A stretch of 6,627 bases of DNA from Fodinibius sp041642155 (GCF_041642155.1 NZ_JBEPWZ010000162.1:1-6627); one strand, 5' to 3'; shown: positions 1 through 6,482, counted from the stretch's first letter. Numbers and translations: made by a program. Notes: generated by a model not told the origin, from the letters alone.

Positions 1-289
1 AATGGTGTTTCAAAGGAAAGTCCCGCCGTCGGAAGCGCACGGGAATTGGGTTTTAGTCCCTGAAAGGAATTTTCCGTACCTTCCCGTTGGGAACGTGTCG
101 GACGCAAAGGCTTGTGACGAGAGTCAAGCGATTTGAGTTGGATTTCGGGATCTTTCGAGGCGATTAGCGGGCTTGTTTAGCAAAGAGAAGCCTGGAATTT
201 AGCCAAATTCGGGGGACTCCCCATAGCTGTTGCCAAGTCCGACAGGCCCCTGTCATTCGAACAAGAATAGTTTCAGGTATCTGGAGAAT
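1..289. other. Region without a recognisable gene, upstream of hemD
   Basis: No reading frame here gives a protein I recognise. The + frame beginning at base 2 is open to a TGA at 134-136 (44 codons) and the - strand is open for about 59 codons without a good start; neither resembles HemC or another heme enzyme. Several short inverted repeats follow one another: 40-47 with 68-76 (one bulge) enclosing GGG/CCC 48-60, TTCCC/GGGAA at 81-93, GGGCTT/AAGCCT at 169-193, GGGG/CCCC at 212-222 and GACAGG/CCTGTC at 241-254. It may be the hemD leader, a small RNA, or plain spacer. No TAnnTTTG promoter box was seen. Confidence 0.5.
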
Positions 290-1039
290 ATGAGTCGATC
301 TGTTTTGCTCACGGCTGCCGTTGAGGACACGGAAGTGGTGCGGTCGGAGCTTGAAAAGAAAAAAATAACTCCCCTGCATTACCCGCTTGAGCGATATGAA
401 GCCGTGGAAGCGGATGAGAATATTGTCGATACAGTGGAGTTAATGGATGAATTTGAAAATATCGTATACGGCAGCAAGCGAAACGCCTGGTTTTTTGTAG
501 AAAAAATTAAAGCGTATGGCAAGCTGGATGAGGTCCGGGAGCAGTTGAACCTGGCGGTAGATCAGCATACGGCCGATTATCTTGAAAGTGAGGGCATCCC
601 GGCCGTACACCCCCATTCGGACGGCAATTCCATTGATTTGGTGGAGTTTATGTTGCGAATTCGCCGGATCGGGGAGACCCTGTACCCGTGCGGGGACAAG
701 ACAGCCGAAGACCTTCCCGGATTACTGAAGGAGTTGGATGTACCGGTGGAAGAACTGGTCATATTTACGCTCGAAGGTCCCAAAGAAGAGGATCTGCAAG
801 CCTACCGCAAGGACCTGTCCGCCCACGAACCGGAGATTGTGATCTTTCATTCCCGCAGGTCCGTAAATCGTATGCTGGCCGCATTTCCCCACCTGGATGT
901 CAGAACCGTTCGTGTTCTTTCCGGAGACCGGGCGGTTTCGGAAAAATTGAAAGCGGAGGGTATTGAGGCGGACATCCAGGCTGAAGGCAGCTGGGATTCG
1001 ATTCTGGAGAAAGTAGATAGAATTGTCAGTTCTAAATAA
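290..1039 (+). CDS. hemD: Probable uroporphyrinogen-III synthase (HemD)
   Basis: The 249-residue product fits the cytosolic enzyme that cyclises hydroxymethylbilane to uroporphyrinogen III while inverting ring D, the branch point to heme, siroheme and cobalamin. The family is poorly conserved, but the two-lobed pattern is visible: 'GSKRNAWFF' (61-69, the SKnAV motif of lobe 2), 'AVDQHTADYLESEGI' (89-103, the G.kTA..L...G motif), 'LYPCGDKTAEDLPGLL' (131-146), and 'FHSRRSVNRML' (186-196, the second F.S..av motif). The usual Tyr of the '.Y.T' strand is Phe159 here, and the last G.tTA motif is weak ('LSGDRAVSEKL'). The ATG at 290 is preferred: it has GGAG at 283-286 and begins directly with the first beta strand (SVLLTAA). 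An in-frame TTG at 230 would add 20 unconserved residues. Length is normal. No hemC or hemB is in view. The next gene starts inside or just after the stop. Confidence 0.8.
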   Translation: MSRSVLLTAAVEDTEVVRSELEKKKITPLHYPLERYEAVEADENIVDTVELMDEFENIVYGSKRNAWFFVEKIKAYGKLDEVREQLNLAVDQHTADYLESEGIPAVHPHSDGNSIDLVEFMLRIRRIGETLYPCGDKTAEDLPGLLKELDVPVEELVIFTLEGPKEEDLQAYRKDLSAHEPEIVIFHSRRSVNRMLAAFPHLDVRTVRVLSGDRAVSEKLKAEGIEADIQAEGSWDSILEKVDRIVSSK

Positions 1040-2345
1040 TGCTAACTTAAATTTCAGCCTATTGATTGGGAAGATTACGTACCTGTTTTTTGGATTTTGT
1101 ACTTTTGTTTGTCTTAGTTCCAGTACACTAAACGCTCAAGATACGGATAGTGAATCGGCAGAGGAGGTCCAAAGTGGCTTTTTGAATGTTTATTTAGATT
1201 GTGAATCATGTGATTATAATCATATACGCCGTGAAATTAGATTTGTTAATTATGTCCGGGATCCGAAACAGGCGGATGTACATGTATTTATTACCGATGA
1301 AGGTACAGGTGGCGGCGGACGACAATACAAGTTTAGTTTTATTGGTCGCCGGCATTTTAGTGGTACGGAATATACTTTTTCCCATACGATAGATCGCAAC
1401 GATACTTCAGATGAAATCCGGGAGAGCTTGAACCGTGTGTTGGAAATGGGGCTGGTACCTTATGCGATGCAGACAATGGAGACATCATCATTTACCTTAC
1501 ATTATGAGGAACCGGAAGCTGGACAGACTACTGGTCAGGAGAGGGAGGATCCCTGGAACTACTGGGTGTTCGAAATTTATGCCGGCAGCCTACGGCTCGA
1601 TTTGGAATCAAACCAGAAAGAGTTTGATTCTCGATGGGGTTTTTATGCAGATTATGTGACTGAGGAATGGAAAATAAGATTACGACCTTATTTTAATTAC
1701 GAATTTGTAGAGATTGACCGTGATGTAGAGGAGACACCGGTAACAAGCAGGCTCCACCGCCATGGTTTTGATAGTTATGTTATTAAAAGTTTAAGTGACC
1801 ACTGGTCTGCCGGCATTTTTTCAGATTATATTACCCGGAATGACCGTAATTTGCGCCATCGCTTCCGTTTGGATCCCGGCATTGAATATAATATATACCC
1901 TTACCAGGAGGCGACCCGCAAATCGATTACTTTTAGATATCAATTGGGATATGCCTATACCGACTATTATGAACAAACTATTTTTAAAAAAAATAGTGAG
2001 CATTTGATGAACCAGGAGTTATCGGTTTCCGCAAATATCAGGCAGCCCTGGGGTAACATCGAGGGTGGAATGGTAGGTTCTCATTACTTTCACGATGTTG
2101 CACATCGGCGTGCTGAATTGTATGGAAGTATTTCTGTCCGTTTGACAGAAGGGCTTTTCCTGAACTTTTATAGCCAATTCGATATGATCAGAGATCAGCT
2201 TTCGCTTCCCATTGGAGATACGTCGCTGGAGGATGTGCTCTTGAAGCAAAGAGAGTTGGCTACGGATTTTTCTCTTTCAGGTTCTATTTCACTTTCTTAT
2301 ACATTTGGCTCGGATTTCGCCAATGTAGTAAATACCCGATTTTAA
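1023..2345 (+). CDS. Exported outer-membrane beta-barrel protein with N-terminal periplasmic domain, function unknown
   Basis: The product (440 residues from the TTG at 1023) has a signal peptide: Lys17, a hydrophobic stretch at 18-32 and a likely signal peptidase I site 'LNA|Q' after residue 38. Residues about 50-150 form a compact alpha/beta domain with a 'DCESCD' motif (Cys60, Cys63), 'FVNYVRDPKQADVHVFIT' and a 'TGGGG' turn. From about 178 to the end come alternating aromatic and polar strands typical of an outer-membrane barrel, closing with 'YTFGS' and a terminal Phe as recognised by the BAM machinery. I recall similar uncharacterised proteins in Bacteroidota relatives but cannot name the family. 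The start is uncertain: TTG 1023 overlaps hemD by 17 bases, TTG 1062 (427 residues) leaves a more standard signal peptide, no in-frame ATG lies before the signal peptide, and neither TTG has a good ribosome site. It is likely cotranscribed with hemD and the next gene. Base composition is A+T-rich compared with hemD. Confidence 0.75.
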   Translation: MSVLNNANLNFSLLIGKITYLFFGFCTFVCLSSSTLNAQDTDSESAEEVQSGFLNVYLDCESCDYNHIRREIRFVNYVRDPKQADVHVFITDEGTGGGGRQYKFSFIGRRHFSGTEYTFSHTIDRNDTSDEIRESLNRVLEMGLVPYAMQTMETSSFTLHYEEPEAGQTTGQEREDPWNYWVFEIYAGSLRLDLESNQKEFDSRWGFYADYVTEEWKIRLRPYFNYEFVEIDRDVEETPVTSRLHRHGFDSYVIKSLSDHWSAGIFSDYITRNDRNLRHRFRLDPGIEYNIYPYQEATRKSITFRYQLGYAYTDYYEQTIFKKNSEHLMNQELSVSANIRQPWGNIEGGMVGSHYFHDVAHRRAELYGSISVRLTEGLFLNFYSQFDMIRDQLSLPIGDTSLEDVLLKQRELATDFSLSGSISLSYTFGSDFANVVNTRF

Positions 2346-2348
2346 GAT

Positions 2349-2894
2349 ATGTCTTTTTATCCCGGTAGAATACTACTTGCAAGATACTCATTGCTTGTCT
2401 TTACGCTCGTAATCATATTATCTTCTTTAAACATTACAGATAGTTTTGGGCAACAAACCAATGCAAATGACAACGCCCGTTACTGGGTGCATGGAGGTAC
2501 ATCCGTCAGTAATCTGGGGTTGGGGATACATGGGGGATTATCTGTTGACTATAAGCAACATGTTTTTTCATTGCGCACGACAAGTACTGACATGTCGTAT
2601 GGAGCGGAAACATGGGATGTTGCCTTGCTATATGGGCGAAGTACAACATTCCGCACGTGGTATTTTTCGGCGGGCGTGGGCGCTGCCGTCATTGGAGGAG
2701 AGAAATATCCGGGACTTTTCGGAAGGGGAAATAGTTCTCCTATGGAAACTATGCTGGGCTTTCCTTTGGAAGCTGTTGTTTCCTGGCAGCCAGTGAACGT
2801 TGTAGCTTTGGGACTTTACGGTTTTGCTAATGTAAATACCGAGCATCCAATTGGAGGCATGGGACTTTCGTTTCGAATTGGCGATTTATATTAA
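2349..2894 (+). CDS. Small exported protein, predicted eight-stranded outer-membrane barrel
   Basis: The 181-residue product begins with a signal peptide (Arg7 and Arg12, hydrophobic 14-28, likely cleavage 'SFG|Q' after residue 34). The mature part of about 147 residues shows roughly eight amphipathic, glycine- and aromatic-rich strands, for example 'YWVHGGTSV', 'LGLGIHGGLSVDY', 'WDVALLYG', 'WYFSAGVGAAVI', 'VVALGLYGFANVN' and a last strand 'GGMGLSFRIGDLY' ending in Tyr, as expected for BAM-inserted barrels. No enzymatic motif is seen and I cannot assign a family or role. The ATG lies 3 bases after the stop of the preceding barrel gene, so the two are almost certainly one transcript and may act together in the outer membrane. 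Its stop is only 39 bases from the convergent mutS2 stop, with no clear terminator hairpin between them, so the two transcripts probably overlap. Confidence 0.72.
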   Translation: MSFYPGRILLARYSLLVFTLVIILSSLNITDSFGQQTNANDNARYWVHGGTSVSNLGLGIHGGLSVDYKQHVFSLRTTSTDMSYGAETWDVALLYGRSTTFRTWYFSAGVGAAVIGGEKYPGLFGRGNSSPMETMLGFPLEAVVSWQPVNVVALGLYGFANVNTEHPIGGMGLSFRIGDLY

Positions 2895-2933
2895 TTCTTG
2901 GTAAAAGGATCCTCTTCATGCTGGATCATATCT

Positions 2934-5333
2934 CTATTTAAATGTAACCACCGTACAGCCGGCCCCGCCCTGCTGGATGGGCGCGATGTCATAGCTTTTT
3001 ACCTCTTTTCGCTTGTCCAGGTACTCATGGACCAGCTTTTTCAGAATCCCTTCGCCTTTGCCGTGGATGATATGGACCTGGTTTCGTCCCGCCGCGATAG
3101 CATCATCCAGGTAGTTTTGGACTTCCTTCATCGCCTCGCGTCCCCGCATGCCCCGGATTTCGATCTGAGGCTGCACCATCTTATACCGGCTGCCGCCTTC
3201 AATAGTTACCTTGATCTGTTGTTGTTTCTTTTTCCGGGGAGCATCTTCCACCTTAACCAGATTGTCATACTGGGTTTTGAGGCGGAGTCCCCCGGCCAGT
3301 ACGACCGCCTTCCCGCCGTTGACCTCCTTGAGCTCGCCGGTGGTTTGGGCATCCTTCAGCCGCACGCGGTCACCCACTTCCGGCTTGTCATCAGCATCCC
3401 GGAAAGCGGGTTCCTCGGCCTCCATTTCTTCGAGCCCGCTCTCCACCTGCTTGCGAAATTCCTCCACTTCGCGTCGTGCCTGCTTGATGACTTTCTCATC
3501 CTTTTCACCCTTTTCTACGATGCGTTCCACCGCCTGTTCTATCTTTCGGTTGGCCGAATCCATAATCGATTTCGCCTCTTTCAGAGCCTTCTCACGGATC
3601 TCTTTTTTCTCTTTCTCAATGGCCGATCGTTTTTCTTCGTAGCGGTGGCGTGCTTGTTCCGTGCCGGATTTTAGCTCGTCATATTTCTTTTTAAGCTGTT
3701 CGGCTTCCTGTGTTTTGGCTTCAAGCTCGGAAATTAAGGTCTCCATATCTCTTTTGCCTTCGCCCAGCAGCAGGCGTGCTTTTTCCAGGAGCTGATGCTG
3801 AAGCTGCATTCGCTCGGCAATTTCAAAAGCGTAGCTGCTGCCCGGAACCCCCTTTTTGAAGCGATAGGTGGGAGAGAGCGTGTCTTGGTCAAATTCCATG
3901 GATCCGTTGACGGCAAAGTCGTGCTCGTGGGCAAAAACCTTCAGGGATCCGTGGTGCGTGGTCACCAATACCTTGGCTTTCCGTTCCATCAGCAGTTCAA
4001 TCAGGGATTGAAACAGGGCCCCGCCCTCCTCGGGGTCGGTCCCGGCGGCCGCCTCGTCAATGAGCACCAGGCTGTGCTTATCGGCATGGCCGATGGTGTG
4101 TTTCATCCATTCGAGCCGCGAGGAGAAGGTGCTCAGGTCGTTTTCAATGGATTGATCGTCGCCCATATCTACATATAGACCGTTAAAGACCGGCAGCTCG
4201 GAGCTATCGCGGGCGGGAATGGCGTAGCCGGACTGGATCATCAGGCAGCAAAGTCCCAGTGTTTTGAGGGCCACCGACTTTCCGCCGGCGTTGGGACCCG
4301 TAATCACCAGGCATCGTTCCTCTTCGGAGAGTTCCATATCCAGTGGAACAACCCGTTCCCGCTCGTCTTCAGGGACGCCCTTGTTTTTGAGCAGGAGCAG
4401 GGGATTATAGGCCTCTTTCAGGTAGAGATGCGAGGTTTCCGAAATAACGGGCACAAATCCCTCCAGGTCAATGCTGAGCCGGGCTTTTGAAGCGATGACA
4501 TCGATGGTCGTCAGGACGTCAAGGTTTTGACGGATGGCCTCCCGGTTCTGACCGACCTCGGCGGTAAGTTCGCGCAGGATCCGCTCGATTTCACTTTGCT
4601 CCTCCGATTCCAGCTGACGGATTTCATTATTGATATTCAACGCCTCGACCGGTTCGAGGTAGACCGTTTGTCCCGATGATGAAACGTCATGTACAAATCC
4701 CCTGACCTTGCGTTTATACTCGGCCAGGACCGGAATGACCATGCGTCCGTTGCGAATAGTGGGCCCTTCGTCGGAGGCCCGCCCCCGTTTGGCAAGGCGT
4801 CCCATCACCCGATTGATGGTATTGCGCAGGTCATGGCGCTTGTCGTTCAATCGTTTCCGGATGGATTGCAGCCGGGGACTGGCATCGCTGCGAAGCTCGC
4901 CGTTTTCGGTAAGCACATCCTGCAGGGTCTCTTCCAGCTGCGGCAGTGGGATGAGTCCGATGGCAATCTCTTTGAGCTCAGGATAGCGCTCCTCCCGGTC
5001 GTCGAGGTATGATTTGATGCGCCGGGCCGTAATACTTACCTCCAGGATTTCTATAAACACGGGCAGAGGCAGGATGCGGTTTTCTGCGCGCGACTTTTTG
5101 AGCTGACCCCGGATGTCGTGGAGATTATTCAGGGGAAAGGCCGTATCATTTTGAAGCAGGTCCATCATCTCCCGGGTCTGCCCGAGCCGTCGCCTGATGA
5201 TCTGCGGATCCGAAAAGGGCCTCATCCTGGCAAGTTGCTCGCGGGCCATAACGGAGCGGGTGTTTTTCAGGGTTGCCGCTCTGACCGTCTCGAATCCAAT
5301 TTTTTCACTCAGTTGTTCCGGGAATAGATGCAT
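2934..5333 (-). CDS. mutS2: MutS2 family ATPase with Smr domain (endonuclease MutS2)
   Basis: The 799-residue product has the full MutS2 layout and normal length (B. subtilis MutS2 is 785). An N-terminal helical core/clamp (about 1-330) includes 'GRMVIPVLAEYKRKVRGFVHDVSSSGQTVYLEP', split here by eye at 196-228. The ABC-type ATPase follows: Walker A 'GPNAGGKS' (346-353), 'DDQSIENDLSTFSS' (392-405, Q-loop and signature region), Walker B 'LVLIDE' with Asp426-Glu427, and H-loop 'TTHH' (458-461). Then come a long charged coiled coil (about 515-640), a KOW-like domain (about 652-696) and a C-terminal Smr domain (about 720-799) with 'HGKG' (757-760). There is no MutS1 mismatch-recognition domain. 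In other bacteria the family splits collided ribosomes and suppresses homologous recombination, and Smr may act as a nuclease. Variants: 'DEAAAGTDP' for the common 'DElGaGTDP', and 'IEIRG' (724-728) for 'LDLRG'. The ATG at 5333 lacks a Shine-Dalgarno sequence but matches the usual N-terminus. It is transcribed alone here, divergent from the transporter gene. Confidence 0.97.
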   Translation of the reverse strand: MHLFPEQLSEKIGFETVRAATLKNTRSVMAREQLARMRPFSDPQIIRRRLGQTREMMDLLQNDTAFPLNNLHDIRGQLKKSRAENRILPLPVFIEILEVSITARRIKSYLDDREERYPELKEIAIGLIPLPQLEETLQDVLTENGELRSDASPRLQSIRKRLNDKRHDLRNTINRVMGRLAKRGRASDEGPTIRNGRMVIPVLAEYKRKVRGFVHDVSSSGQTVYLEPVEALNINNEIRQLESEEQSEIERILRELTAEVGQNREAIRQNLDVLTTIDVIASKARLSIDLEGFVPVISETSHLYLKEAYNPLLLLKNKGVPEDERERVVPLDMELSEEERCLVITGPNAGGKSVALKTLGLCCLMIQSGYAIPARDSSELPVFNGLYVDMGDDQSIENDLSTFSSRLEWMKHTIGHADKHSLVLIDEAAAGTDPEEGGALFQSLIELLMERKAKVLVTTHHGSLKVFAHEHDFAVNGSMEFDQDTLSPTYRFKKGVPGSSYAFEIAERMQLQHQLLEKARLLLGEGKRDMETLISELEAKTQEAEQLKKKYDELKSGTEQARHRYEEKRSAIEKEKKEIREKALKEAKSIMDSANRKIEQAVERIVEKGEKDEKVIKQARREVEEFRKQVESGLEEMEAEEPAFRDADDKPEVGDRVRLKDAQTTGELKEVNGGKAVVLAGGLRLKTQYDNLVKVEDAPRKKKQQQIKVTIEGGSRYKMVQPQIEIRGMRGREAMKEVQNYLDDAIAAGRNQVHIIHGKGEGILKKLVHEYLDKRKEVKSYDIAPIQQGGAGCTVVTFK

Positions 5334-5357
5334 GGATATGAATGGTTCGGTTCATCA

Positions 5358-5387
5358 GCAGGGATATCCGGGAAGACGCCCCCCTGC
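5358..5387 (-). other. Hairpin in the probable mutS2 5' leader
   Basis: GCAGGG (5358-5363) pairs with CCCTGC (5382-5387) around an 18-base loop that itself contains G- and C-runs able to pair. It lies 24 bases upstream of the mutS2 start codon, inside the leader predicted from the -7 box at 5418-5425. It might affect translation or mRNA stability, but no known riboswitch or protein-binding motif was recognised. Confidence 0.3.
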
Positions 5388-5417
5388 CTATACTATCGAT
5401 ATCAGGGTTATTTACCT

Positions 5418-5425
5418 CAAATATA
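5418..5425 (-). promoter_or_regulatory. Candidate -7 box for mutS2
   Basis: Read on the - strand the bases are TATATTTG, an exact match to the Bacteroidota -7 consensus TAnnTTTG. It would place transcription start near 5411 and give a leader of roughly 78 bases before the mutS2 ATG. I see no matching -33 TTG element at the expected distance. The box is one arm of an imperfect palindrome, CAAATA/TATTTG (5418-5423 and 5430-5435). Confidence 0.35.
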
Positions 5426-5471
5426 AGCTTATTTGAGCGGAATGATGAATGGGATTCCCTCCAACTTTGCC

Positions 5472-5479
5472 TATCTTTG
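5472..5479 (+). promoter_or_regulatory. Candidate -7 box for the TauE/SafE transporter gene
   Basis: TATCTTTG matches the Bacteroidota TAnnTTTG -7 consensus exactly. Transcription would start near 5485, giving a leader of about 46 bases, A-rich between 5493 and 5513 as is common before Bacteroidota genes without a Shine-Dalgarno sequence. No convincing -33 TTG is seen, so this is a candidate only. Confidence 0.35.
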
Positions 5480-5531
5480 GCCAGGTCTTATTCAAACAAA
5501 ATAAAAATAAAGCATATTTATACCGGTGCCT

Positions 5532-6341
5532 ATGGAACTGCTGCTCCTTTTTTTACTGGGAATAATGGCCGGGATCGTAGCCGGACTATTTGGTTTGGGC
5601 GGCGGTATCCTGTTTACACCTATCCTGTTTGTGGTATTTAACGACACGGGGATTGCCCAGCCCGTGGTATTGACGATCGGCACTTCTCTTTTCTGTACCT
5701 TTATTGCCGCCCTGGGGAGCTCCATCCGCCAGTACCAGCAGCACAATTTTTATTGGGCAGAAGGACTCAGGGTGGGCCTGTTGGGAGCCATGGGAGTTTT
5801 TGCCGGCAAGCTCGTTATTACCTCGGAGTATTACAGCCAGCAGGAATTTGTAATCTTTTTCAGCGTGCTGCTGATCTACGTGGCCTACATGTTTTATCGC
5901 CGGGGCACACAACTACCTAAAGAGATTTCACGCAGCAGCAGCCCCCTCTCCCTGCGGGAGTCGGCTGTTACCGGCGGTTTGGGAGGCTTTGTGGCGGCCC
6001 TGGCGGGTATCGGGGGCGGGGGTGTGATGGTGCCGCTGATGAATCTCTGGTACAAGAAGGATTTTGTGAAATCCGTGAGCGTCTCATCGCTGGCGATCGT
6101 CCTGATCTCGCTCTCGGGGTGGGGACAGCTGGCCTTCTTCAATGGAGAGACCGAAACTCTGAGTTCGTTTTCCACCGGTTACGTGGATTTCGGCGCCGCT
6201 TTTCCGCTTGCTGTTGGGGGACTGCTGGGCGGTTTCGGGGGCGCGCTGTTTAACCTGAGGATCAAGCGCCGCTACCTGCAATACGGCTTTGCCGTGTTAG
6301 CGGTGGCGATGGCGGTTAAACTGCTGAGCGAAGTGTTTTAA
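5532..6341 (+). CDS. Sulfite exporter TauE/SafE (TSUP) family membrane transporter
   Basis: The 269-residue product is an inner-membrane protein with about eight hydrophobic segments. It shows the internal duplication of the TSUP family: each half opens with a glycine-rich helix motif, 'GLFGLGGGILFTPIL' (18-32) and 'GIGGGGVMVPLM' (159-170), and each is followed by conserved small and Ser/Thr-rich helices ('TIGTSLFCTFIAALGS', 'SVSVSSLAIVLISLSG'). A basic loop 'RRG' near 123-125 and a hydrophilic linker (about 126-142) separate the halves. Family members export or import sulfite, sulfoacetate, taurine-related or other organic anions; the substrate here cannot be told from sequence, and no sulfur gene is nearby. 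I chose ATG 5532; an in-frame GTG at 5526 would add only two residues. Neither has a Shine-Dalgarno sequence. The gene stands alone between divergent mutS2 and convergent ftsZ, and its TAA abuts the A-tract of the shared terminator. Confidence 0.93.
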   Translation: MELLLLFLLGIMAGIVAGLFGLGGGILFTPILFVVFNDTGIAQPVVLTIGTSLFCTFIAALGSSIRQYQQHNFYWAEGLRVGLLGAMGVFAGKLVITSEYYSQQEFVIFFSVLLIYVAYMFYRRGTQLPKEISRSSSPLSLRESAVTGGLGGFVAALAGIGGGGVMVPLMNLWYKKDFVKSVSVSSLAIVLISLSGWGQLAFFNGETETLSSFSTGYVDFGAAFPLAVGGLLGGFGGALFNLRIKRRYLQYGFAVLAVAMAVKLLSEVF

Positions 6342-6374
6342 AAAAAGGGGAGTCCCGATCAAAGGACTCCCCTT
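6340..6374 (-). terminator. Intrinsic terminator of the ftsZ transcript, possibly bidirectional
   Basis: An 11-bp perfect stem pairs 6345-6355 with 6364-6374 (core GGGGAGTCC/GGACTCCCC) around the loop cgatcaaa. Read on the - strand the stem is followed by seven T residues (A7 at 6340-6346), a textbook Rho-independent terminator for the gene coming from the right. Read on the + strand it lies directly after the transporter stop codon, but the tail TTATAGTTTAG is a weaker T-tract, so termination in that direction is plausible but less certain. Confidence 0.88.
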
Positions 6375-6390
6375 ATAGTTTAGCAATCAA

Positions 6391-6407
6391 TCCCGCATAT
6401 AGCGGGA
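6391..6407. other. Short GC-rich hairpin in the ftsZ 3' region
   Basis: TCCCGC (6391-6396) pairs perfectly with GCGGGA (6402-6407) around the loop ATATA. No T-tract follows on either strand, so it is not an obvious terminator. It sits between the ftsZ stop and the terminator and could protect the 3' end of the mRNA. Confidence 0.4.
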
Positions 6408-6414
6408 GGGTAAA

Positions 6415-6432
6415 CTGATATGAGAGTATCAG
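6415..6432. other. Short AT-rich hairpin in the ftsZ 3' region
   Basis: CTGATA (6415-6420) pairs with TATCAG (6427-6432) around TGAGAG. The octamer ATCAGCTT is seen at 6428-6435 and again at 6472-6479. It is a weak structure that may be chance or part of a folded ftsZ 3' untranslated region. Confidence 0.25.
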
Positions 6433-6482
6433 CTTATTTCGTTAGTACAAAGCAATCCAAATTCATCCGTCATCAGCTTTTT

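Noticed and set aside
15..23. GGAAAGTCC, as in the conserved core of RNase P RNA
   Set aside because: The surrounding bases do not continue like RNase P RNA and the matching downstream ACAGAA element and other core helices are not found in the next 270 bases.
2..136. Open + frame from the left edge that could be the end of hemC
   Set aside because: The 44 residues show no similarity to HemC C-termini, and the gap of 153 bases to hemD is unlike the tight hemC-hemD spacing.
212..222. GGACTCCCC shared with the terminator near 6364-6372, a possible repeat
   Set aside because: Only nine bases match and the flanks differ; it is likely chance.
230..289. Earlier TTG start for hemD
   Set aside because: The 20 added residues are not HemD-like, and the protein fold begins right after the ATG at 290.
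164..379. - strand open frame of 71 codons
   Set aside because: It runs antisense across the hemD start, has no recognisable product and no plausible start context.
2895..2933. Possible terminator between the convergent small barrel gene and mutS2
   Set aside because: Only a short AGGATCCT palindrome is present, with no stable stem and no T-tract on either strand.
2898..3674. Long + strand open frame (258 codons) opposite the 3' half of mutS2
   Set aside because: It starts with TTG, lies wholly antisense to the well-conserved KOW/Smr and coiled-coil coding sequence, and its product is hydrophobic low-complexity with no recognisable domain. It is a shadow of mutS2.
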